A DNA stretch of 64,000 nucleotides from the NCBI GenBank assembly GCA_028274465.1, contig CM051456.1:87716753-87780752 (forward strand). Reading direction: 5' to 3'. The DNA is from Plantago ovata. Its lineage: Eukaryota > Streptophyta > Magnoliopsida > Lamiales > Plantaginaceae. The position numbers and the translations under genes were made by a program. Below are positions 53,763 to 64,000 of this stretch, piece after piece; position 1 is the first letter of the stretch, and every line of letters starts with the position of its first letter. The notes below the pieces were generated by a model. It did not search any database, was not told where the DNA came from, and was given only the letters and a program-made list of their open reading frames with translations.

Positions 53763-56183
53763 TTAATTATCCAATGATGGATGTCCATTAACATGTTCAA
53801 GAATGCGTCCAGTGGAAACCCAAGTCTGAAGTTTTTCAACTTTGACTTGTTTTCTACTTGCTGAGGAACTAGGAGGTTTTGAGCTGAAAGACTTTTGACT
53901 CGTGCTGGTCAAATCCACTTTCAGATGTGGTGTCGTGCTCTGTTGACCTTTTTGCTGAACATACTTTTCAGTAAGTTCTTTTCTAGCAAGGTTCCTTCTA
54001 GTCCTAGCATTGGGAGTCTTTTCAGAACTCTTAGGCTTGGTTTTCTTCATCTCTTTGATGTATCTTTGCTGACTTTGCTTATACTCATGAAAGAGTTGAC
54101 TTTGCTTGGTTTTGAAATCGAGTCCGCTCTTTGGAGAATGCTGAGCTTTAGCTTCAGCAACCTTACTTGATTCAGGTTTGTCAGCAAAGGACTTCTGATT
54201 ACTTTTGGTAATCTTGCCTTTAGACTTAACAACTTGCTTTTCAGCAATTTGTTTGGCGGAATGCTTCACGGCATTCTTTTTCTTTCCAGTTTGCTTCTCA
54301 GCAACCTGTTTTCCTTTTAAAGTCTTGTTACTTTGAGTAGCAACAGCGGGCTTTATGGTCATAGGTACTTGATTGCATGTTTCAGCAACCTTAGTTTGAC
54401 CAAACTGATAGATTGCTGGTGGACTACTATCAGTAGCACGTACAAAGGAGATAGGTGATTTATCTTTTCTCAAGATTTCTACGTTATCACCTTCACACGT
54501 TGCCCCTAAACCTTCTTTCTGAGATGGATCTCTCAAATAAGAGTTTAGTTCAGTCAGCGTATTACTTGCTTCCACATAGGATTTGAAATTGATTTTCATC
54601 TTTTTCATTTCTTGGATTTCAGCAAGTAACTTTAGAATTGAGGACTGATACTCTTCTAATTCTAATGCCATTTGTGAATTTTTCTCAGCAGCCTCAGCAA
54701 TCAACTTCTTAAGACGCCTTATTTCAGCATCCTTTTCTTCTGTTTCTTCTTTCAGCAAAATATACTTTTCAGTAGTTCGCTTGGTCAGAGTTTCAGCAAG
54801 TTGAAGTTTTTCTTGCTGTTTGCTGAGAGTTTTCTCAAATCTTTCGATTTCACCTTGAATCTTGTCAAGGTCAATCTCGTCTTCACTTTCTGAATCTGAG
54901 TCAGAGGTAGAATTATTTACCTGACCGGCCATGAGGCAGAATTCGTAGTTCGACACATCTGGATAAGCATCCATAGCTATTCCACACACTTCTTTGCCAA
55001 TCTCCACGTCTAGAGTGGCTTCTTCATTGTTGGTGTCTGAACTTTCATCCTCACTGTCTTCGGAGCTTGTCTCAATGCACAATGCATCGATTTTTGCTTG
55101 AAGCTTCTTCTTTTCTTCAGCAATGAAAGCTCTTTTGAACTTCTTCTTCTTTTCAGCAGATTTGCCTTTCAGCAGAGGGCAATTAGCTTTGAAGTGTCCA
55201 GGCTTTTTGCAGTAAAAACATAGATCATTTCCAACTGCTGGTTCTTCTGATGATGTAGCTTGCTGAGCTTGCTTGTTCAGCGAGCTAGTATCATTCTTGT
55301 ACTTATGGTAGTTATTACCAAGATGCTTTTTCAGCTTCTCTTTTGCTTTTCGCCTTTCAAGTTCCTTACTGATGAATTTCTTCATGTTTTTAACAACTAA
55401 AGCATTTTCATCAGCAGGCTCTTTATCATTCTTCTTTTCAGAAGATGACGGCTTTGCAGCAAGAGCAATGTTTTGTGATTTTTCAGCAAACACATTTTCT
55501 CTTTGCTTTGTCTCATAATTGACAGTAGCAAGATGAGAGAACAACTCAGTTGGTGTAATGTCAGGCATTCCTTGATTATAATAGAAATTCTGAGTATGGA
55601 TCCATTCTTGATTCAAACTTCTGATGATAGTTTTCACTTTCTCAGAATCTGAATAAAGATTTCCAACACCCAGCGCTGCCATTTCACTAACAAGAGTTGT
55701 GAATCTGAAGTCCAAGTCTTCCAGTGACTCGTTAGCACCTTGCTTAAAGTTTTGAAACTTCAGCTTAAGTACTTCAAGTTTGTTTTCCTTGGTCTTGTCA
55801 GATCCAGCACAAAGATCTTGAACCATTTTCCAAGCCTCCTTAGCAGTCTTAGCACCCCACAGTTTGCACTGTATGGTATCCGGAGTTGATCTGATGATGA
55901 TATTTCTTGCTTGGCCATCAAGACGGAATCTCTTAGCTTCGTCAGAAGTCCATTCCTCTCTTGGTTTTGGCACAACCGTATCTGATGGTTCGCCTTGGAT
56001 AGTTTCCTTTCCAGCTTCAGTGTTTCTATGAGGGAAACTCCTTTCAACCTTGGTGATCTTGATAGGTCCATCATTAATGACGGTCACCATATCATCACTA
56101 ATGGCCTCAAGATGTAACATCATGTTGTTTCGCCATTTCTCGTAATTTTCCAGCTTCAGCAAGGGAGCATCTCCTAAAGACAT
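53763..56183 (-). CDS. gag: Gag of D, intact (806 residues)
   Basis: The start is the ATG at 56183 (MSLGDAPLLK), 98 bases after the PBS. An N-terminal DUF4219/UBN2-type Gag core (WGAKTAKEAWKMVQDL, ESLEDLDFRFTTLVSEM, IRSLNQEWIHTQNF) occupies residues 1-230. A CCHC knuckle CFYCKKPGHFKANC lies at about residue 325. An acidic Ser/Asp/Glu region and a long coiled coil (EIERFEKTLSKQQEKL onward, about 450-560) follow, then a Lys-rich tail. An 806-residue Gag with a coiled coil is long for copia and characteristic of Sireviruses. Gag would assemble particles and bind RNA. The TAA stop at 53763 separates it from protease. It is the least damaged coding region of family S here. Confidence 0.93.
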   Translation of the reverse strand: MSLGDAPLLKLENYEKWRNNMMLHLEAISDDMVTVINDGPIKITKVERSFPHRNTEAGKETIQGEPSDTVVPKPREEWTSDEAKRFRLDGQARNIIIRSTPDTIQCKLWGAKTAKEAWKMVQDLCAGSDKTKENKLEVLKLKFQNFKQGANESLEDLDFRFTTLVSEMAALGVGNLYSDSEKVKTIIRSLNQEWIHTQNFYYNQGMPDITPTELFSHLATVNYETKQRENVFAEKSQNIALAAKPSSSEKKNDKEPADENALVVKNMKKFISKELERRKAKEKLKKHLGNNYHKYKNDTSSLNKQAQQATSSEEPAVGNDLCFYCKKPGHFKANCPLLKGKSAEKKKKFKRAFIAEEKKKLQAKIDALCIETSSEDSEDESSDTNNEEATLDVEIGKEVCGIAMDAYPDVSNYEFCLMAGQVNNSTSDSDSESEDEIDLDKIQGEIERFEKTLSKQQEKLQLAETLTKRTTEKYILLKEETEEKDAEIRRLKKLIAEAAEKNSQMALELEEYQSSILKLLAEIQEMKKMKINFKSYVEASNTLTELNSYLRDPSQKEGLGATCEGDNVEILRKDKSPISFVRATDSSPPAIYQFGQTKVAETCNQVPMTIKPAVATQSNKTLKGKQVAEKQTGKKKNAVKHSAKQIAEKQVVKSKGKITKSNQKSFADKPESSKVAEAKAQHSPKSGLDFKTKQSQLFHEYKQSQQRYIKEMKKTKPKSSEKTPNARTRRNLARKELTEKYVQQKGQQSTTPHLKVDLTSTSQKSFSSKPPSSSASRKQVKVEKLQTWVSTGRILEHVNGHPSLDN

Positions 56184-56281
56184 CCTGTCAGCAAAGCACT
56201 ACCAAACTGATCAAGTGAAAGTGATTTACGGAAAGCACTTAAGGGGATCTAGGTTCAGTGCAGAAGGCTAAAGAACCTCCT

Positions 56282-56293
56282 GCTCTGATACCA
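56282..56293 (-). other. Primer-binding site of D
   Basis: The minus strand reads TGGTATCAGAGC, two bases from the LTR end at 56296. Confidence 0.92.
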
Positions 56294-56295
56294 CT

Positions 56296-56845
56296 TGTTG
56301 GTCCCTTTAACAACAAGAAAAGACTAGAGGGGGGGGGGGGGTGAATAGTCTTTTCAAACTTTTGTCGTTTAAAAACTTTCTCAGCAAGTACTTATTACTT
56401 TTCAGTAATGAGGTTGATAGTTAACTTTCTCAGCAAGCGTAAGTTACTTTCCAGTGACATGGTTTGCTGATACTTAAATCAGAGAGCGGAAGTCTTTGAA
56501 ACAATAAGTGCTCTTTCAGCAAGTAAAGGGTTTCAGCAAGTGAAGTGAGTGACTGTGTACAAACAGATATAATTTGCTGAAAGCTAAATGCAGTAAGTAA
56601 ATCACACAAACGCTTTTATAGTGGTATCTGAGAGTGGCGTAATCTCTACTAATCCACTTTGTCCTTTCTAGGACTGAATCCACTAAGATATGATTGAGGT
56701 TCCTTACAATCTCCTATCTAAAGCGATTCAACAGAAACCAAAGCACACTTGCTTTGTCTCCAACCTAAACTAGAGAACTTCAACCTTGTTCTCCACCAAA
56801 CTTGGTACTTTAATCAGCAAAACTTTGCTCGATTAAGTTCCCCCT
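56296..56845 (-). repeat. 5' LTR of D, truncated to its 3' third
   Basis: Matches 43953-44450 of the 3' LTR, then stops at AGTTCCCCCT where plus-oriented LTR sequence of E begins. The TATA box and U3 are missing. A G run lies at 56329-56341. Confidence 0.9.
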
Positions 56846-57753
56846 CTACATCATCATCAGGCAAGAGTAGAAGGTGTGTCAACAACGTGATCAAACTCTC
56901 ACTTGTGCTTTATACACTCAAATCCTTCTCTACTCTTTACTGCCTATTGATCCGTTCCAAGACTTAAGCTTGAAACAAAAGCTACTTGTGAAGAAGTAGA
57001 ACATTCACGGCTAAGAAATTAGTTAAGTGTTATTTCTTTCGAACAAGAACAAGTCTTGACACCAGAAACAACTTAACTTGTTTACTGAAAAGTATTCCAA
57101 GTTGTGTTTCTTTAGATAACTTGTTATAGCTGAAAAAGTTATACTCAAGTCATCTCATCCCAAACCTCTCTAACTGATAAACACCCTTTTTCAGGCGTGA
57201 AATTCAGGGGGAATTAATCAAGCATAGTTTTGCTGATTAAGTGTCCCATGTTTGGTGGAGAACAAAGTTTCGTTCTCTAGTTAGGTTGGAAACGAAGCAA
57301 GTGTGCTTTGGTTTATGAAGAATCATTATAGATACGTGTTGTAAGGAACCTCAAGCTTATCTTAGTGGATTCATTCCTAGAAAGGACAAAGTGGATTAGT
57401 TGAGAGATTACGCCACTCTCAGATACCACTATAAAAGTGTTTGTGTGATTTAAATTACCGCATTTAGTTTTCAGCAAGCTATACACTTTGTACACTGCCA
57501 CTCTGCTCACTTGCTGAAACTAGCACTCTCTGAAAAGCCTTATTGTATAAAGACTTCCGCACTCTGTTTTTAAATTACCAGTAAAACTCGTTACTGAAAA
57601 GTAACTAGTACTTTCTTAGAAAGTTTAGTATCAGCAAACTCATTACTGAAAAGCAATAAGCACATGCTGAAAATGTTTTTAAACGATGAAAGTTTGAAAA
57701 GACTATTCACCCCCCCGTCTCTAATCTTTTCTTGTTGTTTAAAGGGACAAACA
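56846..57753 (+). repeat. 5' LTR of E, lacking U3
   Basis: About 908 bp from CATCATCAGGCAAGAG to GGGACAAACA. Compared with the solo LTR it begins at about 19947, a few bases past the TATA box and close to the expected transcription start. The terminal hairpin unit is duplicated (57575-57680). Confidence 0.88.
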
Positions 57754-57755
57754 AG

Positions 57756-57767
57756 TGGTATCAGAGC
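57756..57767 (+). other. Primer-binding site of E
   Basis: TGGTATCAGAGC, two bases after the LTR end. Confidence 0.92.
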
Positions 57768-57799
57768 AGGAGGTTCTTTAACCTTTAGCACTGAACCTA

Positions 57800-60031
57800 T
57801 GAAAAATGGCGAAACAATATGATGCTACATCTTGAGGCCATTAGTGATGAAATGGTCACTGTCATAAATGATGGACCTATCAAGATCACTAAACTTGAGA
57901 GAAGTTTTCCTCACAAACCACAAAAGCTGGTAAGGAAACTATCTTAGGTGAACCAGTTGATACTGTCGTTCCAAAACCAAGAGAGGAATGAACTTCCGAC
58001 GAAGCCAAAAGATTCCCTCTTGATGGCCAAGCAAGAAACATCATTATTCGATCAACTCCGGATACTATATAGTGCAAACTGTGGGGGTGCCAAAACTGCT
58101 ACGGAAGCTTGGAAAATGGTTCAAGATCTTTCCGATGGATCTGACAAAACCAAGGAAAACAAACTCGAAGTGCTTAAGTTAAAGTTCCATAACTTTAAAC
58201 AAGGTACAAATGAGTCACTGGAAGACTTGGGTTTCAGATTCACAACTCTTGTAAGTGAGATGGCTGCCTCAAGAGTTGGAAACCTCTATTCAGATTCTGA
58301 GAAGGTGAAAACCATTATTAGAAGTCTGAACCAAGAATGGATTCATACTCAGAATTTCTATTGTAATCAAGGAATGCCAAATATCACACCTACAAAGTTC
58401 TTCTCTCATCTTGCTACTGTCAACTACGAGACAAAGCAAAGAGAAAATGTGTTTGCTGAAAAATCGCAAAACATTGCTCTTGCTGCAAAGCCGTCATCTT
58501 CTGAAAAGAAGAATGATAAAGAGCCTGCTGATGGAAATGCTTTAGTTGCTAAAAACATGAAGAAATTCATCAGTAAGGAACTTGAAAGGCGAAAAGCAAA
58601 AGAGAAGCTGAAAAAGCATCTTGGTAACAACTACCATAAATACAAGAATGAAGCTAGCTCGCTGAACAAGCAAGCTCAGCAAGCAAATTCTTCTGAAGAA
58701 CCGCAGTTGGCAATGATCTCTGCTTTTACTGCAAAAAGCCTGGACACTTCAAAGCAAATTGTCCCTTGCTGAAAGGCAAATCTGCTGAAAAGAAGAAGAA
58801 GTTCAAAAGGGCTTTGATTGCTGAAGAAAAGAAAAAGCTTCAAGCGAAAATTGATGCACTTTGCATTGATACTAGTTCTGAAAACAGTGAGGTAGAGAGC
58901 TCAGACACTTAAGAAGAAGAAGCCACTCTTGATGTAGAGATTGACAAGGAAGTTTGTGGAATAGCTATGGAAGCTTATCCAGATGTGTCAAGATACAAAT
59001 TCTGCCTCATGGCCGATCAGGTAAATAGTCCTACCTCTGACTTTGACTCAGAAAGTGAAGATGATATTGACCTTGATAGAATCCAAGGAGAAATCGAAAG
59101 ATTTGAGAAAACCATGAGCAAACAGCAAGAGAAACTACAGAATGCTGAAACTCTGACCAAGCAAACTATTGAAAAGTATGTTTTGCTGAAAGAAGAGTCA
59201 GAAAAGAAATATGCTGAAATATTCCATCTCAAGAAGTCAATAGCTGAAGCTACAGAGAAGAATTATCAAATGGCAATAGAATTGGAAGAGTATCAGTCCT
59301 CAATTCTTAAGTTACTTGGTGAAATTCAAGAAATGAAAAAGATTAAAATCAATTTCAAATCTTATGCTGATGCGAGTAACACGCTGACTGAACTAAACTC
59401 TTATCTGAGAGACCCATCTCAGAAAGAAGGATTAGGTGCAACGTATGAAGGTGATGATGTAATAATCTTGAGTAAAGACAAATCACCAATTACCTTTGTA
59501 CGTGCAACTGATAGTGGTCAACCAGAACTCAATCATATTGGTCAATCTAAGTTTGCTGAAATATGCAATCAAGTATTTACGACCGTAAAGCCCGTTGTTG
59601 CTACTCAAAGTAACAAGACTTTAAAAGGTAAACAGGTTGTTGAAAAGAAAACTGTTAAGAAAAAGGATGCTGCAAAGCATTCCGCCAAACAAGTTGCTGA
59701 AAAGCAATTTGTTAAGTCAAAAGGCAAGATTACTAAAGGTAATCAGAAGACCTTTGCTGACAAACCTGAACCAAGTAAGGTTGCTAAGACAAAAGCTCAG
59801 CATTCTCCGAAAAGTGGACTTGGTTTCAAAACCAAGCAAAGTCAACTTTTTCATGAGTATAAGCAAAGTCAGCAAAGATACTTTAAAGAGATGAACAAAA
59901 CCAAGCCTAAGATTTCTGACAAAATTCAAAACGCTAGGACTAGAAGGAACCTTGCCAGAAAAGAACTTACTGAAAGTATGTTCAGCAAAAAGGTCAACCA
60001 AGCAAGACACCACATCAGAAAGTGGACTTGA
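57800..60031 (+). pseudogene. gag: Gag of E, degenerate
   Basis: Matches D Gag from YEKWRNNMMLHLEAISDEM (about 57798). The real start codon and first 13 or so residues are deleted. Frame breaks lie near 57905 and 58060, and after SSEEP near 58700, just before the knuckle. Stops include TAA near 58909. The 58967-60031 segment carries the acidic region, coiled coil and Lys-rich tail and ends in a shifted frame. The C-terminal part to about 60177 (STGRFLEHVNGHP) is in another frame. Confidence 0.88.
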
Positions 60032-60182
60032 TTAGCAGTAATCAAAAGTCTTTCGGCTTAAAGCCGTCTAGTTCCTCAGCAAGTAGAAAACAAGTCAAAG
60101 TTGAAAAACTGAAGACTTGGGTTTCCACTGGACGCTTTCTTGAACATGTTAATGGACATCCAATATTTAATAATTAACTTGT

Positions 60183-60578
60183 TTGCTCTTGATTGTGCAG
60201 ACTTCAGCCACGGAGACAAACAATGCAATTTGGCACTTTGACAGTGGTTGTGGAAAGCACATGACGCGCAACAAGAAAAACCTTATAAACTATAGACGGT
60301 GGTCTAAAGGTCCAACAATAAGGTTTGTTGGTGGAGGGTTTGGTTCTACTAAAGGTTATGGTGACGTGAAGTTAGGATGCATTACCATTTCGGGAGTTCT
60401 TTATGTCAAAAATCTTAAGTTTAACCTTTTCAGCATGAGTCAATTCGCTGATAAAGGATACTTCATCAAAATCAAAAAAGTGATGAATGTAAACTTTATA
60501 GACTTTGAGACAAAGAAGGTTATTATGGTTGCTAGAAGAATGTTTGTATACTGTAGATTGGTCTTCAGCAATCGTTGA
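60183..60578 (+). pseudogene. pol: Protease of E
   Basis: WHFDSGCGKHMTR and GGGFGSTKGYGDVKLG match D protease. It reads through to FETKKVIMVARR, then loses frame near 60540. The acceptor-like TTGATTGTGCAG at 60189-60200 is conserved with D. Confidence 0.85.
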
Positions 60579-61853
60579 AAAATGCCTTGTCTCAGATCAT
60601 GATTGCCTTGCTGAAAAAGCATGGTTATGGCATAAACGAACAAATCACCTAAACTTCAATACGTTGAATAAGCGGTCTAAAAAGGCACTTGTAGTTGGAT
60701 AACCTAAGCTTACTTTTAAGAAGGATGGTGTTTGCAATGCATGTCAACAAGGAAAGCAAACCAAATTTTCTTTTAAGGACAAGGCAGTACCGTCAACTAC
60801 AAAACCTTTACAACTCTTGCACATGGACTTGTTTGAATCTTCTTCAACAAGCTATGCTGGCAAGAAGTATGGTCTGCTGGTGGTAGATGACTATTCAAGA
60901 TTCACTGGGGTAGTATTTATCAAACACAAGTCTGAAACAAGGACTGAATACCTAACTTGTTAAACAAGCTCGAAGTCATGAAAAATGACAAGGTAAAAGT
61001 CATAAGAACAGACCATGGTACTGAGTTTGTAAACCAGTACATAACTGAGTATTGCACTTATAAAGGCATACAACATCAGTTATCCTCAGTAAGGACACCT
61101 CAACAAAATGGTGTTGCTGAAAGGAAGAATCGTACCTTTAAGGAAGCAGCTAGAACAATGCTTGCTGACACTGAAATAAATGAAGCTTATTGGGTTGAAG
61201 CGATTAATACTGCCTGCTATACTCAAAATAGATGTTTGATAACTAAGGAATACAACAAAACTCCCTATGAGTTATTTGTTGGAAGACCTCCTAACATCAC
61301 CCATCTAAGAGTATTTGGTTGCAAATGTTTTGTTCTTAACAATGGTAGAGAATACTTAATAACATTTCAACCAAATCCAGACGAAGCGATATTTCTTGGT
61401 TACACCTTGCATAGTAAAACTTATAGAGTTTACAACAAAAGGCACAAAAAGATCGAAGAATTAGTGCATGTTGTATTCTATGAAAAGTCACAAGGAGTTC
61501 CTGCTGAAGAAGAAATATCAGATTGTATGAAGAAGCTACTCATACACGAGCAAAGAACTGAATCTGATGCAAGAAAAGTAAAATCAATTGAACTAAATGA
61601 TGATTCTGACAATGACTCTCCTCCCCCGAGCCATGACAAGATAAATATAGTTCATGACAAAGAATTTCCAGCAAAAGACGCAGTCGCTCCGGATGTTGCT
61701 GAAACTATGCAACTTCTTGTGCCTGCTGACGAGTTACCTCAAATCAACAATGTTGAACAAGCAGTTGCTGATGAACCAATCTCAGCAGAAGCACCACAAG
61801 ATACCAGTAGTACTGAGCAAGTACATACTGAAGAGTCACATGCTGAAGAGTAA
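60579..61853 (+). pseudogene. pol: Pre-integrase and integrase of E
   Basis: Zinc region (WHKRTNHLNF, then CNACQQGKQ in a shifted frame near 60735). The first D is in HMDLFESS (about 60822). The main open part at 60957-61853 has IRTDHGTEF and VAERKNRT. A frame break lies near 60950, and TAA at 61851-61853 ends the linker. Confidence 0.88.
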
Positions 61854-63576
61854 ACTTATCCAGATCCAAAGAGCAGAAAACCTGTTAATAAATGGATTAG
61901 AGATCATCCCTCTACGGATATGATTGGTGATATTGACAAACGCCAAGTGACTAGATCCAAAGTATCTACTAATCAAGAACTTGCTGAAGAAGCAAACTTC
62001 ATTGAAGTAGAAGCTTTGTTCTCTTGGTTTGTTTCATAAATTGAACCCAAGACCATAGAAGAAGCTTTAAAGCATTCTGAATGGATCAAGGCAATGCAAG
62101 AAGAACTGGATCAATTTGAAAGGAACAAAGTCTGAAAACTAGTACCCCTTGTTGAAGGTAAGAAAGCAATTGGTACAAAGTGGGTGTTCAGAAACAAGCT
62201 GATTGAGTCTGCAGAAGTAACAAGGAACAAAGCACGTTTAGTTGCTCAAGGTTACTGTCAGACTCAAGGATTGGACTATGATGAGTCTTATGCTCCAGTT
62301 GCAAGATTGGATGCAATTAGGCTTTTCTTGGCCTTTGCTGCTCACAATGACTTCATTGTTTATCAAATGGATGTTAAAAGTGCATTCCTAAATGTTGAAC
62401 TTGCTGAAGAAGTCTACTTGGAACAACCCCCTGGCTTAGAACTTCCCTTAGAAACCAAGATGGTATACAAGCTTCAGAAAGCTGTATATGGTCTAAAGCA
62501 AGCACCAAGAGCTTGGTATGATACCTTAGCTAAGTTCTTGCTAGATAATAGTTTCAAAAAAGGTGAAGTTGACAAAACCTTATTTACCATGAACCATGAT
62601 GGTAAAACACTCTTAGTCCAGATTTATGTGGATGACATAATATTTAGATTTTAAGGACAAGCAACTTTGTGATGATTTTGCCAAACTCATGACAAACAAG
62701 TTTGAAATGAGTATGTTGGGTAAATTGAATTATTTCCTAGGATTGCAAGTCAAGCAACTCAAAGATGGAATATTCATAAATCAAGCAAAGTATGCAAAGG
62801 AAATGCTCATAATGTTCAGGATCAAAGAGGAAGAAAAACCTGAAAAGATCCCTATGAGCGTTGGTACCAAATTGGGCTATACTAAACAAGATAGGAGTGT
62901 TGATGAACACAAGTATAGGAAGCTCATTGGTTCTTTGCTGTATTTAACAGCAAGTAGACCTGACATTCAGTATGTTGTTTGTGTGTGTGCAAGATTCCAA
63001 TCTGATCCAAGAGAATGACACTACAAAAAGGCACTTAACATACTGAAATATGTCAAAGGTACAGTCAATGTTGGATTATGGTATCCTAAAGATTCTGGAT
63101 TGGAATTGGTTGGTTATTCTGATGCTGATCATGGAGGATCAACTCTTGATAGAAAAAGTACTTCTGGAACTTGTCAGTTTCTAGATACTAGATTAGTATC
63201 ATGGTTCAGCAAGAAGCAAACCTGTGTTGCCAATTCATCCACTGAATCTGAGTACATTGCGGCTGGTTGTTGCACAGCTCAAATTCTATGGATTCAGCAA
63301 CAATTAAGAGATTATGGTATTTCTGCAAAGAAAACACCAATCTTTTGTGATAATACAAGTGCTATTGCTATCACGCAAAATCCTAAGTTCCACTCAAGGA
63401 CAAAGCACATTGATATTAGACATCATTTCATTAGAGATCATGTGGAAAAAGGAGACATTGAGGTTGTGAAACTAGATACTTATGATCAACTTGCTGACAT
63501 CTTTACCAAGCCCCTACCAGATAATAGGTTCGTAATGCTAAGGTATAACCTTGGATTGATTGAACAACCTCAATAG
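61854..63576 (+). pseudogene. pol: RT and RNase H of E
   Basis: The linker motif [13 protein letters not shown] (about 61893, shifted frame) is followed by stops near 62037 and 62133. RT lies at 62184-62654 ([34 protein letters not shown]), then a break at 62655. It continues at 62689-63018 (YFLGLQVKQ) with a TGA at 63016-63018. RNase H at 63100-63576 has STESEYIAAGCC and ADIFTKPLP. Typical copia Pol, inactive. Confidence 0.92.
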
Positions 63577-63589
63577 TAAGGGATACATT

Positions 63590-63970
63590 TGGTAGATTGC
63601 TGAAACAGGCATTCAACAAGCCAAAGTATGCTTACATGTACTCTTTATAAAGTCCCATCCACTGGTTTCTTCTAAAAAGAAATGATAGTACACTACATAA
63701 TTGATGAAACTGGCATTCAACAAGTAATTCCTTTAAATCGGGTATTTATTAGGAAACTTGATCACTTGCTGAGACAGATACTCAGTAAAGAAAGACTTTA
63801 AAGATTGCTCAAACTGACATTCAGTCAATCAAAGATACTGAAACAAGTGTTCAAGTATCAAAAGAAATATCTGAGACGGGAACTCAGCAAAGAGAAAGAA
63901 TACTTCTCAGATTTTACCTAAGGATATCTCAATATAAAAAGAATTTGCTGAGACGGGAACTCAAAAATGT
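63590..63970. repeat. Hairpin array after pol of E
   Basis: Units such as TTGCTGAAACAGGCATTCAACAAG (near 63597), CTTGCTGAGACAGATACTCAGTAAAG (near 63762) and CTGAGACGGGAACTCAGCAAAG (near 63871), plus at least four weaker ones. Same unit and position relative to pol as in D. The region has no ORF. Confidence 0.78.
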
Positions 63971-64000
63971 CTTTTAACTTAAAGAAATATGAGATATTTA

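Larger units (their letters stand above)
43953..56845 (-). mobile_element. Copia element D (family S, Sirevirus-like), nearly full length
   Basis: Minus strand. It has a partial 5' LTR at 56296-56845, PBS 56282-56293, Gag 53763-56183, PR 53419-53757, integrase and RT 51357-53418, the end of RT and RNase H 50374-51360, a hairpin array, a 100-N gap, the accessory ORF 45842-49828, PPT 45581-45595, and a 3' LTR 43953-45580. Sirevirus-like traits are the long LTRs, the 806-residue Gag with coiled coil, the post-integrase motif [13 protein letters not shown], and the extra ORF after pol. It is inserted into gag of G. The right end is truncated and fused head to head with E, so there is no TSD. Confidence 0.9.
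56846..64000 (+). mobile_element. Copia element E (family S), plus strand, cut by window end
   Basis: Head-to-head neighbour of D. It has a partial 5' LTR at 56846-57753, PBS 57756-57767, gag 57800-60031, pol 60183-63576, then the post-pol hairpin array to the window end. The accessory ORF and 3' LTR would lie beyond. It is more damaged than D, with many stops and frameshifts. Confidence 0.9.

Overview
This window is plant nuclear DNA, probably from a eudicot with a repeat-rich genome. It is built almost entirely from nested LTR retrotransposons, and I found no host gene, tRNA, rRNA or CRISPR array. The evidence is plant-type Ty1/copia and Ty3/gypsy proteins, primer-binding sites matching initiator-Met tRNA (copia) and Asp tRNA (Athila-like gypsy), and 5-bp target-site duplications (TSDs). 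A run of exactly 100 N at 49829-49928 marks an assembly gap.

Three families explain nearly everything. (1) Family S is a Sirevirus-like copia family with LTRs of about 1.5-1.7 kb, a long coiled-coil Gag, and a large accessory ORF between pol and the 3' LTR. Its copies are called A (minus strand, left edge and scaffold of the left two thirds), G (plus, gag fragment at 42887-43952), D (minus, 43953-56845, the best copy) and E (plus, 56846 to the window end), plus a solo LTR at 19152-20845. (2) F is a second copia element (minus, 6442-16143). (3) Family Gy is an Athila-like gypsy family with LTRs of about 1.2 kb. Gy1 (plus, 18234-28669) and Gy2 (minus, 28715-41587) encode Gag-protease plus an env-position ORF but no reverse transcriptase, RNase H or integrase, so they look non-autonomous. 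Gy3 (plus, 33134-37897) has only a short Gag-like ORF. Gypsy LTR remnants lie at 16144-17631 and 31296-32179.

Layout from left to right: gag of A1 (1-1537); an LTR at 1650-3163 joined to A1 gag on one side and to the accessory ORF of A2 on the other; the A2 accessory ORF (3415-6441), split by F and a gypsy remnant and resuming at 17632-18080; the A2 outer LTR (18081-18233, 28670-28714 and 41588-42886), split by Gy1 (TSD ATAGT) and Gy2 (TSD ATATG). Gy1's 5' LTR holds the solo S LTR (TSD ATGAT). Gy2 holds Gy3 (TSD AAAAA) and a gypsy LTR remnant. The gag fragment G follows, then D and E head to head.

Nearly every coding region has stops or frameshifts. Gag and PR of D, and the Gag-PR of Gy2, are closest to intact. 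Main points for a second look: family S carries the word TTGCTGA/TCAGCAA at very high density, in LTRs, coding and non-coding parts, and in an array of short hairpins after pol. Its accessory ORF in D reads as one frame of about 1,120 codons once three phase-0 mini-introns (71-75 bp) are removed. The gypsy LTRs carry palindromes (core GGCGRTTCGCC) at 19-21 bp spacing just upstream of a TATA box. The same array recurs inside the element, ahead of a conserved 551-554 bp leader intron and the env-position ORF, which suggests a second internal promoter.
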